A stretch of 39,001 nt of DNA from Oscillospiraceae bacterium. GTDB taxonomy: Bacteria > Bacillota_A > Clostridia > Oscillospirales > CAG-272. Location: the NCBI GenBank assembly GCA_015064425.1, contig SVSF01000003.1, positions 1-39,001 of the forward strand, written 5' to 3'. Numbering within the stretch: the first letter of the stretch is position 1; every line of letters starts with the position of its first letter. Below, one piece after another: positions 7,869 to 16,253 of this stretch. The translations under genes and the position numbers were made by a program. Under the pieces are notes generated by a model, which had not been told where the DNA came from, searched no databases, and worked only from the letters and a program-made list of their open reading frames with translations.

Positions 7869-9354
7869 ATTTTATCATTCTGTCTCTTATTACCGACAGC
7901 ATTTCTTCCTTTTCAACCGCCGCATCGGGATCGAATATTATCTCTCTCTTGCCTATATCCTTAAGAGGATATGCAATATCGGTACCCGACACCTCAGAGA
8001 GTCTGTCTATAGATGCAAGTTCTGTCTCGCTGATCTCACCGTTGAGTGCAAAAAGCACGTCCTTAGCGAATTTGTAAGGACTTGCAGTACTTGCAACGAG
8101 CATCTTCGTTCCGTCTCCACTCTTTTCCGTATATTCTTTAGCGCACTTAAGTCCTACGGCAGTATGTGTATCTATAAGATAGCTGTCTTCCTCAAATACT
8201 CTTGCAATAGTAGCCTTGGTTTCATCCTCGGAGCAATACGCACCGTAAAAATCCTTTTTTATCTCCGAGAAGAGCTTTTCGCTTATGCTGTACCTTCCCG
8301 TTTCGTAAAGGCTCTTCATATACCCGCTGACCTCCTCGGAGGAGCTCTTTACTCTCAGCAGTCTTTCGAGGTTGCTGGATATCAGTATATCCATTGAAGG
8401 AGACATAGTGGTATAGAACTTGCGGTTTCTGTCGTATACACCCGTATTTATAAAGTCCGTAAGCACGTTGTTGCTGTTGGAAGCACAGATAAATCTGTTT
8501 ACGGGAAGACCCATCTCTTTTGCAATATAAGCCGCAAAAATATTTCCGAAGTTACCCGTCGGTACACATACGTTTATCTTCTCTCCCGCCTTTATCGAAC
8601 CGGAAACCAGCATATCACAGTATGCGGAAATATAATATACTACCTGAGGAACAAGTCTGCCCCAGTTGATGGAGTTGGCACTGGAAAGGAAGTAACCTTT
8701 GCCGTCTATCTCCTTTGCAAAGTCTGTATCGGAGAATATCTTCTTGACCCCGTTCTGTGCATCGTCGAAATTACCCACGATGGAACAAACAGACACGTTC
8801 GAGCCTTCCTGAGTAGCCATCTGAAGTTTCTGGACCGTCGATACACCGTTCACAGGATAAAATACGATTATCTTTATACCTGAAACATCCTTATATCCTT
8901 CAAGAGCCGCCTTGCCCGTATCACCCGAAGTAGCAACGAGGATAACCGAGCATCTCTTCTCACCCGTCTTTACCAAAGCTCTGGAGAGAAGTTTGGGCAT
9001 TATCTGAAGCGCCATATCCTTGAACGCCGCCGTAGGTCCGTGCCACAGTTCGAGAACTGCGGTTCCGTCCTTAAGCTCCTTTACGGGAGCCGCACCGCCG
9101 CGGAATCTATCCTCGGAATAAGCAAGCTTGCAGTCGCTTAAAAGCTCATCATAAGTATAATCGTCCTTAAGAAAGAGGTGCATTACCTTCGCTGCTCTTT
9201 CAGCGTAATCCGCCTTACAGAGAGACAGTATAAAGCTCTCATCTATCTTGGGCATCTCATCGGGAAGGAAAAGACCTCCGTCCGATGCAAGTCCCTTCTT
9301 TATAGCATATGCGGAAGATGTACTCTCTCCGCCTCTTGTGCTGACGTATCTCAT
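7867..9354 (-). CDS. thrC: Threonine synthase
   Basis: Converts O-phosphohomoserine to threonine using pyridoxal phosphate. The 495-residue protein belongs to the long bacterial (yeast-like) class. The PLP lysine is K112 in GPTAAFKDMALQ; the phosphate loop is ATSGDTGKAALEGY; NSINWGRLVPQVVYYI and GNFGNIFAAYIAKEMG are family segments; the N-terminus MRYVSTRGG is typical. CGGAG precedes the ATG. It is 39 bases after the M19 peptidase and is the last gene of a seven-gene operon whose first gene may be a homoserine kinase-like phosphomutase. No classical thrB or hom is visible. Confidence 0.97.
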   Translation of the reverse strand: MRYVSTRGGESTSSAYAIKKGLASDGGLFLPDEMPKIDESFILSLCKADYAERAAKVMHLFLKDDYTYDELLSDCKLAYSEDRFRGGAAPVKELKDGTAVLELWHGPTAAFKDMALQIMPKLLSRALVKTGEKRCSVILVATSGDTGKAALEGYKDVSGIKIIVFYPVNGVSTVQKLQMATQEGSNVSVCSIVGNFDDAQNGVKKIFSDTDFAKEIDGKGYFLSSANSINWGRLVPQVVYYISAYCDMLVSGSIKAGEKINVCVPTGNFGNIFAAYIAKEMGLPVNRFICASNSNNVLTDFINTGVYDRNRKFYTTMSPSMDILISSNLERLLRVKSSSEEVSGYMKSLYETGRYSISEKLFSEIKKDFYGAYCSEDETKATIARVFEEDSYLIDTHTAVGLKCAKEYTEKSGDGTKMLVASTASPYKFAKDVLFALNGEISETELASIDRLSEVSGTDIAYPLKDIGKREIIFDPDAAVEKEEMLSVIRDRMIK

Positions 9355-9393
9355 AGTTTTTTCTCCGTTCTTTTATATATCGCCAATTTTATT

Positions 9394-10269
9394 TTACTTC
9401 ATAAATCTTGCAGCATTTTTGTAAAATATCTTATCTCTTTGTTCTTCGGTATATCCCAAAGATGCAAGTCTTTCGTCAATAAGGAAGACCGACTCAGGAC
9501 CGCTTATGCCCTCGGGCAAAGAGTCTATACCGTCGAGATCCCAACCCATAGCCACGGTGTTCTCACCGTCCATCTCCATATATCTGTCTATATGACGTAT
9601 TATGTCCTCAATACCGCATTTTCCTTCGCAGAGATGTTCGGGACAAAGGCTTATTCCGACAATCCCGCCGCTCTGCCTTATTAAAGAAAACATTTCGTCG
9701 CTTAAGTTCCTGCTGTGCTGTCTCACGCTCCTGGAGTTTGAGTGTGTAGCCAACATAGCTCTGTTGTATCTTCCGAATATTTCCGCCGTATCGTAAAAGC
9801 TTCTGTCGCTTGCGTGAGATATATCGGGAATTATACCTATTTCAAGGCACTCCTTTACAAGGTCCATGCCAAAGGAGCTTAGTCCCTCTTCCGTATTATG
9901 AGCCCCGCCTACGGAGCACATACCGCCCCAGACCAAAGTGAGAAGTTCCATCCCGTCTTCTTTAAGTCTGTAAAGTCTGTTTATATCATTCCCGAGAAGC
10001 TTTCCGCCCTCTACCGCAAGTCTGTACCTGAAGTTTTTAGGAAGCCCGTCTTTTTCCAAGAGAGCCTTAAAATTATCAAGTATTCTTCCGTACTGCAGAT
10101 ACGCCTCGTCGTCTGTTAGGGAATTTTCCGACCATATGGCAAGTACCTGAGTGTACTCTTCAAGTTCCTCCGTTCGGTCCAACGATATATGACCGCTATT
10201 CTTATAAAATCCCTCTTTGCGCGAATAAAGAGTAAATAGCGTATCGCAATGAAGATCAAAAAGTCTCAT
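9394..10269 (-). CDS. Membrane dipeptidase-like zinc peptidase (M19)
   Basis: A renal dipeptidase-family (M19) enzyme that cleaves dipeptides, some with D-amino acids. The metal ligands are visible: HCDT (8-11) supplies H and D; VEGG (about 92-95) supplies the bridging Glu; PDISHASD and ATHSNSR supply histidines; GWDLDG supplies the late Asp. There is no signal peptide, so it is probably cytoplasmic. Length 291 is somewhat short for the family (about 310-370) but all motifs are present. AGGAGG precedes the ATG. It sits between yraN and thrC in the long operon. Confidence 0.9.
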   Translation of the reverse strand: MRLFDLHCDTLFTLYSRKEGFYKNSGHISLDRTEELEEYTQVLAIWSENSLTDDEAYLQYGRILDNFKALLEKDGLPKNFRYRLAVEGGKLLGNDINRLYRLKEDGMELLTLVWGGMCSVGGAHNTEEGLSSFGMDLVKECLEIGIIPDISHASDRSFYDTAEIFGRYNRAMLATHSNSRSVRQHSRNLSDEMFSLIRQSGGIVGISLCPEHLCEGKCGIEDIIRHIDRYMEMDGENTVAMGWDLDGIDSLPEGISGPESVFLIDERLASLGYTEEQRDKIFYKNAARFMK

Positions 10270-10284
10270 AAGACCTCCTAAAAT

Positions 10285-10782
10285 CTATCTGTAATATTTG
10301 CGTTTTCCGCTAATTCTGACGTTTTCAAGATGTCTGACCCTGGTAGGAACAAAATCCCCCTGGTCATCCGTCGGAAGGAGGAACACTTCCATTACATCTA
10401 TCCGCGGTATCTTTTCGCTTTTCGACATAGAAAGATAAGCGTTTGCCGCTGCCTTCAGTTTAAAAAGCTTTTCGTCGGTAACCGCTGCCGCGGCTGTTCC
10501 GTACTTACTTATTCTGTCCACGTCATCGGAGCGGGTCTTCACCTCGACAAATACAATATACTTGTCATCCTCTGCAATTATGTCAAGTTCTTTGTGACCT
10601 ACACGCCAATTCCTTTTTACTATTCTGTAGCCTTCTTCTTCAAGATGCCAGCAGCAGACCTCTTCTCCCATTCTGCCTCGCATACGTCTGTTTTCCGAGG
10701 TCACAAGCCGTTTGTACCTCTCGTAAGAAAGCTCTTCCCTTGCCGTCTCTTTTTCCGACGGCCTTTTCTTCCCAAACATCAT
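10285..10782 (-). CDS. yraN: YraN family protein (UPF0102, nuclease-like fold)
   Basis: A small predicted nuclease-fold protein with the restriction-endonuclease-like core GHKELDIIAEDDKYIVFVEVKTR (GxxELDxIA then FVEVKxR). Its function is not firmly established. Its usual neighbour is rnhB, as here (9 bases apart). At 165 residues it carries about 40 extra charged N-terminal residues before RGRMGEEVCCWHLEEEGY. No good ribosome binding site precedes the paired ATG codons, so translation is probably coupled to rnhB. Confidence 0.9.
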   Translation of the reverse strand: MMFGKKRPSEKETAREELSYERYKRLVTSENRRMRGRMGEEVCCWHLEEEGYRIVKRNWRVGHKELDIIAEDDKYIVFVEVKTRSDDVDRISKYGTAAAAVTDEKLFKLKAAANAYLSMSKSEKIPRIDVMEVFLLPTDDQGDFVPTRVRHLENVRISGKRKYYR

Positions 10783-10791
10783 CTGTCTGTA

Positions 10792-11385
10792 TTATTTGTA
10801 AAGCCTGAAAGACCGTCTGTGCAACGGGCAGGGTCCGTATTCCTTTATCGCTTCATAGTGCTCCTTTGTGGGATATCCCTTGTGCTTCAAAAATCCGTAC
10901 ATAGGATATTCCGCATCCATATCAGTACACACTCTGTCACGGCTTACCTTTGCCAAAACGGACGCCGCCGCGATGGAAGCGGATATAGCGTCTCCCTTTA
11001 TAACAGGCACCGCATCCATAGGGAAATCTCTTGCAACGTTTCCATCCACCAGCACCAGATCCACCTCTTTGCCCAGAGCTTCGACCGCTCTGCGCATAGC
11101 AAGCTGTGCCGCGTTAAGTATATTGAGCTTGTCGATCTCTTTTTCATCTGCGGAAGCCACCGCATATGCTTCGGCCTTTTCGATTATCTCGTCAAAAAGC
11201 TTCTCTCTTTTTTTCTCGCTGAGCTTTTTGGAATCATCAAGACCTTCTATAACAAGTCCGTCCGGCAATATTACTGCGGCGGCAAACACAGGGCCTGCCA
11301 AAGGACCTCTCCCCGCCTCGTCTGTACCGCAGATACATTTATATCCTTTTTCTTTGTATGCTCTTTCGAGCTCGTATCCAACCAT
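10792..11385 (-). CDS. rnhB: Ribonuclease HII
   Basis: Removes ribonucleotides from DNA and RNA primers. The catalytic start of the domain is GTDEAGRGPLAGPV with D22 and E23; the later Asp lies in LVLVDGNV and the last in TDMDAEYPMYGF, followed by HKGYPTKEH. Length 197 is typical. It lies 10 bases after rbgA and 9 before yraN, in the widespread lepB-rbgA-rnhB-yraN order. Confidence 0.97.
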   Translation of the reverse strand: MVGYELERAYKEKGYKCICGTDEAGRGPLAGPVFAAAVILPDGLVIEGLDDSKKLSEKKREKLFDEIIEKAEAYAVASADEKEIDKLNILNAAQLAMRRAVEALGKEVDLVLVDGNVARDFPMDAVPVIKGDAISASIAAASVLAKVSRDRVCTDMDAEYPMYGFLKHKGYPTKEHYEAIKEYGPCPLHRRSFRLYK

Positions 11386-11395
11386 TTTATTTTAC

Positions 11396-12262
11396 CTATC
11401 TCGGCAGAACATCAAGAGTGATCCTGCCTATTTTAGCGGCACGGAATTCATCAAGAACTATACTTGCACATCTTTCGTAGTTCACTTCTCCGCCTCTTTC
11501 AAGGAAGCCGCGTTTTCTGCCTATGAGCTCAAAAAGCTCCCAGTCTTCAAGATCCTCGGGACGGTCATTCTCATATATCTTGTATCTCTCATAAAGCATT
11601 TTGGGATACATTTCTCTGAGCTTCCCACAAAGTTTTACCGCTATAGTCTCCGAATCAAGTATCCCGTCGCTTATAGCCCCGGTAAAGGCGAGATGTTCTC
11701 CAACGGTCTGATCCTCAAACTTAGGCCACAGAACACCCGGAGTATCAAGCAGATCCAAGCCTATGTCGGTAAACACCCACTGTTTATCTCTGGTGACACC
11801 CGGTCTGTCCTCCACTTTGGCGCGCTTTTTGCCGCCCAACTTGTTTATCAAAGCGCTTTTGCCTACGTTTGGTACGCCGACTATCATTGCCCTGAGTGTC
11901 TTTTGCATACCTCTCGACTCGTAGCGCTCTACTTTTTCGGAAAGGACTTCTTTTATTTTCGGAACGAGTTCCTTTATTCCAGTACCGCTTATGCAGTCTG
12001 TAATTATACAAGGGGCGTCTGTTTCACCTATATATTCCGCCCACGCTTTTGTTTTATTCGGATCTGCCACAGATGCCTTGTTGAGAAGGACGATCCTGGG
12101 CTTTTTGCCGATAAGCTGCCTTATTTCCGGGTTACGCGAACTCTGCGGTATTCTTGCGTCTCTCAACTCAAGCACCACGTCCACCTCCGGAAGAAGCTCT
12201 CTTATCTGGCGTTTTGTTTTCGCCATATGCCCGGGGAACCACTGTATCGTCGTTGACGGCAT
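11396..12262 (-). CDS. rbgA: Ribosome biogenesis GTPase RbgA (YlqF)
   Basis: A circularly permuted GTPase acting late in 50S subunit assembly. The order G4-G5-G1-G2-G3 is visible: the G4 region LLNKASVADP (about 62), then the P-loop GVPNVGKSALINKLGG (about 126), PGVTRDKQW and DTPGVLWPK, then the C-terminal ANTAR-like helical domain. The N-terminus IQWFPGHMAKTKRQI is diagnostic. The G4 motif reads N-K-A-S where N-K-x-D is expected. The aspartate gives guanine specificity, so this is a small oddity (next Asp three residues on). AAGGAGG precedes the ATG. Confidence 0.96.
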   Translation of the reverse strand: MPSTTIQWFPGHMAKTKRQIRELLPEVDVVLELRDARIPQSSRNPEIRQLIGKKPRIVLLNKASVADPNKTKAWAEYIGETDAPCIITDCISGTGIKELVPKIKEVLSEKVERYESRGMQKTLRAMIVGVPNVGKSALINKLGGKKRAKVEDRPGVTRDKQWVFTDIGLDLLDTPGVLWPKFEDQTVGEHLAFTGAISDGILDSETIAVKLCGKLREMYPKMLYERYKIYENDRPEDLEDWELFELIGRKRGFLERGGEVNYERCASIVLDEFRAAKIGRITLDVLPR

Positions 12263-12281
12263 ATATCACACCTCCTTGCTT

Positions 12282-12944
12282 TTAAAAACCTCCAACCCTG
12301 CTAAAGGGGAAAATTCTCAATACGACTTTTCCCATAATAAGTTCCTCATCCACAAGTCCGATACGTCTCGATCTTGAGTCTGTGGAATCGTTTCTGTTGT
12401 CTCCAAGAACGAATAGCTTGCCCTCTTCAACCGTAAGGGGATACTCGAAGGCTTCGCTTCCGTAATAGTTTCTCATGGCCTTATTATCTACTCTGTTGAC
12501 GTAGTCCTCTTTGAGCGCAACTCCATCCACGTAAACTATCCAGTTTTCAAAGTCTATATCCACAGTCTGGCCTCCCGTGGCGATAACTCTCTTAACTATG
12601 GGATTGGAATATCCGTTGTATCCGGACTGGAATACCACAATGTCTCCGTTTTCGGGCCTGCCGCCGAGCTTTGATACTACCAGAACTTCTCTGTCAATAA
12701 GAGTCATGTTCATAGAATCTCCGTCTACCACCGCAAGGCGCATCACAAAAGAAAATATCAGGATAACAAGAGATATGGATACAGCAAAAACTTCGAGCCA
12801 GTCGTATATTTCACTGAGTACCTTTTTCTTCCTGTCCTCGCTTGTCTCCTCTTCCTGCAGGTCATCTGTATCGCCAAGTTTCTCCGCGCTGTCCTCTTCA
12901 GCCTCTGCCTTTTGTGCTTGAAGCTTCTTGTTTTCTTCAGACAT
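12282..12944 (-). CDS. lepB: Signal peptidase I
   Basis: Membrane-bound serine protease that removes signal peptides on the outer face of the membrane. The nucleophile is S77 in VVDGDSMNMTL and the general base lysine is K118 in PIVKRVIATGG; GDNRNDSTDSRSR is the conserved late box. One transmembrane helix spans about 51-72. The N-terminal ~40 residues are an acidic, probably disordered cytoplasmic extension. The start codon lies one base after the stop of the upstream phosphomutase-like gene, whose 3' end supplies the ribosome binding site (AAAGGAAAGG). Confidence 0.96.
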   Translation of the reverse strand: MSEENKKLQAQKAEAEEDSAEKLGDTDDLQEEETSEDRKKKVLSEIYDWLEVFAVSISLVILIFSFVMRLAVVDGDSMNMTLIDREVLVVSKLGGRPENGDIVVFQSGYNGYSNPIVKRVIATGGQTVDIDFENWIVYVDGVALKEDYVNRVDNKAMRNYYGSEAFEYPLTVEEGKLFVLGDNRNDSTDSRSRRIGLVDEELIMGKVVLRIFPFSRVGGF

Positions 12945-12945
12945 A

Positions 12946-14154
12946 TTAATTGCCTTTCCTTTCTATCATGAGATCAAGCAATTCCTCGCCTCTTTCAACG
13001 TAAAAGCCCTTTTCTTCGCAAAGCTCTTCGCAGAAAGATGTAATTCCTTCATATTTCCTATCGCTCATATATATCATAAAGGGAACTGGCTCCTTTGAGT
13101 GAGTACGCAAGGAAACGGGGGTCGGATGGTCGGGGAGGATAATTATTCTGAATGCCTCTCCCGAGGATACGAGATAGTCGTATACCGGTCTTAACATCTT
13201 TTCATCGATCAGCTCAAGGCTCTTTACTTTGTTTTCGGTCTCGGCTCTGTGTCCGCATTCATCCGGTCCTTCAAAATGCACGTACACAAACTCCTTGCCC
13301 TTCTTAAATTCGTTTATGGCAGCCTCTGCCTTTCCTTCATAGTTGGTCTCGTAAGTACCCGTAGCACCTTCCACGTCAACGGAATCCATTCCTGCGCAAA
13401 GGCCTATGCCCTTTATAAGGTCAACCGCAGATATAACGGATGCTTTAAGCCCCCACTTTTCTTCGAAGTTGGGAAGCTGAGGCTTCTTTCCGGGGCTCCA
13501 AAGCCATATGGAGTTAGCTGCTCTCTTGCCTCTGGCTCTGCGTGCAACGTTGACCGGATGATCCTTTAAGATCTCGTAGCTTCTCTTATACAACTCAAGA
13601 AAAGGCTCGGGAGGAAGATAATCGCATATATCTCTGTCAAGTATATCGTGAGGTCTCGCAAAATCCTTTATTACGGGTGCATCCTTCCAAAGGAGGCAAT
13701 GTCTGTAACTTATACCGGTATGGAAGCTCTTTACACTATCTCCGAGAGCTTCGTCTATAGCTTTTATAAGCTCGTCCGCCTCTTCTGTGCTTATTTCGTC
13801 GGCAGAGTTATCTATCATTATTCTGTGTTCGTACTCACAGTCGCCCTCGCTAAGTGTGACAAGATTACATCTGAAAGCGGTCTGATCCTCATCCATCTCA
13901 AGCCCCATACTTATGGCTTCAAGAGGCGAACGGCCCTTTGAATAGATCTTAGGGTCATATGACATAACAGCAAGATTCGCTGTATCGCTTTCCGGAACCA
14001 TACCCTCGGGGACGTTGGAAACCGTACCGCAAAGGGCCCTTCCCGCAAGAAGATCCGTCAAAGGCTTTCTTGCCGCCTCAAGAGGAGTTTTTCCTCCCAA
14101 AGATTCGCATTTATAGTCAGCTGCTCCATCGCAAAGAAGAACGAGGTATTTCAT
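12946..14154 (-). CDS. ApgM-like alkaline-phosphatase superfamily protein: phosphoglycerate mutase or homoserine kinase
   Basis: A 402-residue member of the cofactor-independent phosphoglycerate mutase (ApgM) group. Metal and nucleophile motifs are LCDGAAD (7-13) and the serine in PESDTANLAVMSYDP (about 55-69). The late metal ligands are in VHFEGPDECGH and ILPDHPTPVSLRTHSKEPVPF. Two functions are open: glycolytic 2,3-BPG-independent phosphoglycerate mutase, or the group modelled as proposed homoserine kinase (TIGR02535, from memory). The second is favoured because it is the first gene of an operon ending in thrC and no thrB is seen. AAAGGA precedes the ATG, and a strong promoter lies about 60 bases upstream. 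Confidence 0.88.
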   Translation of the reverse strand: MKYLVLLCDGAADYKCESLGGKTPLEAARKPLTDLLAGRALCGTVSNVPEGMVPESDTANLAVMSYDPKIYSKGRSPLEAISMGLEMDEDQTAFRCNLVTLSEGDCEYEHRIMIDNSADEISTEEADELIKAIDEALGDSVKSFHTGISYRHCLLWKDAPVIKDFARPHDILDRDICDYLPPEPFLELYKRSYEILKDHPVNVARRARGKRAANSIWLWSPGKKPQLPNFEEKWGLKASVISAVDLIKGIGLCAGMDSVDVEGATGTYETNYEGKAEAAINEFKKGKEFVYVHFEGPDECGHRAETENKVKSLELIDEKMLRPVYDYLVSSGEAFRIIILPDHPTPVSLRTHSKEPVPFMIYMSDRKYEGITSFCEELCEEKGFYVERGEELLDLMIERKGN

Positions 14155-14213
14155 AGCTTTTTTCCTTTCGGTATTTTTGCGGACACTCCCGCAGTCTACA
14201 TTTGTATTATAGT

Positions 14214-14242
14214 ATTATATCACAATATTTTCCCCATATCAA
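14214..14242 (-). promoter_or_regulatory. Strong sigma-A promoter of the seven-gene thr/lepB operon
   Basis: On the minus strand TTGATA (14242-14237), a 17-bp spacer and TATAAT (14219-14214). It drives the ApgM-like gene and, as no other terminator or promoter is evident before 7867, probably all genes to thrC. Confidence 0.8.
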
Positions 14243-14334
14243 TAGCAGAGCACAACAAATCGTTTCTTGGAAGATTGCTTTTTTTATATATTATACCTAT
14301 AAAAAAGCATTTTTTCTTAATTTTAAAAAATGTC

Positions 14335-14363
14335 TTTAAATACAGTGTTTTTTTTGATATAAT
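14335..14363 (+). promoter_or_regulatory. Promoter of the glycosyltransferase gene
   Basis: TTTAAA (14335-14340), 17-bp spacer, TATAAT (14358-14363), about 65 bases upstream of the chosen start. Confidence 0.6.
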
Positions 14364-14429
14364 AACAGAAATACCACAGAGACTCACAAGTCGGCAAAAG
14401 CCGCCTATGTGCTCGGAAAGGACCTGAAA

Positions 14430-15650
14430 GTGAAAAAAAGACTTTTGGTCATAGGCATAAGCATGAACTGCGCAGGCACGGAAAAATCTTTTCTGTCATT
14501 TGCAAACACGCTTAACAAGGATGAATACAGCGTAGACCTTCTCCTTGCAAAAAAAGAAGGTCTCTTTATGGAACTTATTCCCTCGTGGATAAACGTTATC
14601 GAAATGGAAAAATACGGTGAGATGTTTCTTCTATCGGGAAGCAATGCCGTAAAAACGATGTTTGACTGCTTTATAAAGAAGGATCCTCTTACCGTATTTG
14701 AACTTCTGCCATACTTTTTAAAAATAGTGTTCGACAAGAAAAACAGAAGTTCCCACGCCACCCGAATGTGGATACATTTTATGCATAAGATGAGCGCTCC
14801 CGAAGAGGAGTACGACGCCGCCATAGCTTATTGGGGCGACCGCACCATGTTCTATATGTGCGATAAGGTAAAGGCTAAGAAAAAAATAGCCTGGCTTCAT
14901 TTTGACTACAGTTTTCCTCCCAGAGACGATTCAATATATCTGCCTTATTTCGAAAAATGCGACACAGTAGTCACCGTATCCGAAAAAGTCGACAAAGCGC
15001 TTAAGGACAAGCTGCCTTCTCTTGAAAAGAACTGTGTAATGATGGAAAACATCAATGATGCCGAACTCATAAACTCACTTGCGGAAACGGCAGACAGTTA
15101 CAAGGACACGGACTTTAACGGAAAAAGAGTCCTATCCATAGGAAGGATAATAGAGCAAAAGGGATTTGATTTTATACCGCCCGTACTGAAACGCCTGAAG
15201 GATGAAGGCCACGATCTGAGATGGTATATTCTGGGCAGCGGAGACGAAGAGAACGTACGGGCTCTCAAGACCTCTTGTAAAGAGCTTGGAGTATCAGATA
15301 TGCTCTGCTTTTTAGGTACAACGGTAAATCCATACGGCTATCTTAAAAACTGTGATATCTATGCTCAGCCCTCAAGATACGAAGGTAAACCCATAACGGT
15401 ACAGGAGGCGCTGATCCTTGCCCGTCCCATAGTGATCTCCGACTATCTTTCCGCTTCCGAGCAGCTTGAGGGAGGAAGATACGGGATCATCTGCCCTATA
15501 GGTCCCGAAGGGCTTTACGAGGGTATGAAAAAAATGCTGTGCGAGGAAGGTCTTGCGGAAAGTTTTATAAAAGAGCTTAAAATGCACGATTTCGGAAACT
15601 CCCACGAAATAGAAAAATTCTATTTAATGCTTGAAGATAAAAACATATAA
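14430..15650 (+). CDS. GT4-type glycosyltransferase
   Basis: Probably transfers a sugar from a nucleotide-activated donor to a surface glycan or glycolipid; the acceptor is unknown. The N-terminal Rossmann half contains MNCAGTEKSFLSFANTL. The C-terminal GT-B half contains VLSIGRIIEQKGFDFIPPVL, WYILGSGDEENVRALK and the E-x7-E region AQPSRYEGKPITVQEALILA, all typical of Glycos_transf_1. GTG 14430 is chosen as start because AAAGGA lies 7 bases before it; the frame is open from an earlier GTG at 14409 without a ribosome binding site. It is monocistronic, between two housekeeping blocks, with no other glycan gene beside it. Confidence 0.88.
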   Translation: MKKRLLVIGISMNCAGTEKSFLSFANTLNKDEYSVDLLLAKKEGLFMELIPSWINVIEMEKYGEMFLLSGSNAVKTMFDCFIKKDPLTVFELLPYFLKIVFDKKNRSSHATRMWIHFMHKMSAPEEEYDAAIAYWGDRTMFYMCDKVKAKKKIAWLHFDYSFPPRDDSIYLPYFEKCDTVVTVSEKVDKALKDKLPSLEKNCVMMENINDAELINSLAETADSYKDTDFNGKRVLSIGRIIEQKGFDFIPPVLKRLKDEGHDLRWYILGSGDEENVRALKTSCKELGVSDMLCFLGTTVNPYGYLKNCDIYAQPSRYEGKPITVQEALILARPIVISDYLSASEQLEGGRYGIICPIGPEGLYEGMKKMLCEEGLAESFIKELKMHDFGNSHEIEKFYLMLEDKNI

Positions 15651-15718
15651 AAATCCGACAAAAAAGCATTTTTTCTCTTGTATAGGCAATAAAAACACCA
15701 TCTTTTTTTAAAAAAGAC

Positions 15719-15747
15719 TTGATTTTACGGTTTTGCTGTGATATAAT
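15719..15747 (+). promoter_or_regulatory. Strong promoter of rplS (extended -10)
   Basis: TTGATT (15719-15724), 17-bp spacer, TATAAT (15742-15747), with TG one base before the -10. Confidence 0.85.
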
Positions 15748-15753
15748 CCATTC

Positions 15754-15834
15754 GTTACGTGTATCGTATTATTCCGAGGCAGTCCTCTGCGGTGCTCTGC
15801 ACGAATGCTTCGTATTTAGGAAGGAGCCAGAAAA
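15754..15834 (+). promoter_or_regulatory. rplS leader, candidate L19 autoregulatory leader
   Basis: The ~80-base leader can form two adjoining hairpins: CCG-AGG (15774-15779) with CCT (15784-15786) and CGG (15790-15792), and GTGC-TCT-GCAC (15792-15802). Many Bacillota rplS genes carry an L19 leader motif (Rfam L19_leader). The resemblance here is structural and was not tested against the model. Confidence 0.4.
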
Positions 15835-16182
15835 ATGGATCTTATCAAGGCTTTTACAAGTGAGCAGCTTAAGAAGGACGTTCCCAACATCAGCATCGGT
15901 GACACCATCAGAGTTCACAACAGAATCAAAGAGGGTTCCAGAGAAAGAATCCAGATGTTCGAAGGAACGGTTATCGCAAAGAAGGGCGGCGGCATTTCCG
16001 AGACATTCACAGTTAGACGTGTAGCGTATGGCTGCGGTGTTGAAAAGACATTCCCCCTCCATTCTCCCAACGTAGAGAAGGTCGATCTTATCAGACATGG
16101 TAAGGTTAGACGTGCTAAGCTCTACTATCTCCGCGACAGAGTTGGTAAGGCTTCCAAGCTTAAGGAAGTTATCGAAGACTGA
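15835..16182 (+). CDS. rplS: 50S ribosomal protein L19
   Basis: Ribosomal protein at the subunit interface. The 115 residues match L19 throughout: [47 protein letters not shown] (split across two segments), and the C-terminal [29 protein letters not shown] precedes the ATG by 8 bases. In many relatives rplS directly precedes lepB-rbgA-rnhB. Here it is a separate plus-strand unit, and the lepB block runs the other way 2.9 kb upstream. Confidence 0.99.
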   Translation: MDLIKAFTSEQLKKDVPNISIGDTIRVHNRIKEGSRERIQMFEGTVIAKKGGGISETFTVRRVAYGCGVEKTFPLHSPNVEKVDLIRHGKVRRAKLYYLRDRVGKASKLKEVIED

Positions 16183-16213
16183 TCTGTCAGGAAACCGGCT
16201 TAAGAAAGAACAA

Positions 16214-16241
16214 AAGGTCATGCAGATGCATGGCCTTTTTT
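16214..16241 (+). terminator. Terminator of rplS
   Basis: A 10-bp stem (16214-16223 with 16228-16237, one G-T pair) with a 4-nt loop runs into six T. Confidence 0.93.
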
Positions 16242-16253
16242 CGTTGTTTGTAA

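Noticed and set aside
9355..9393. T-box or other riboswitch before thrC.
   Set aside because: Only 39 bases separate it from the upstream gene, too few for such a leader.
10330..12256. Long plus-strand open frames (363 and 462 codons) across yraN-rnhB-rbgA.
   Set aside because: They lie antisense to three well-supported genes and show no recognisable protein features or ribosome binding sites.
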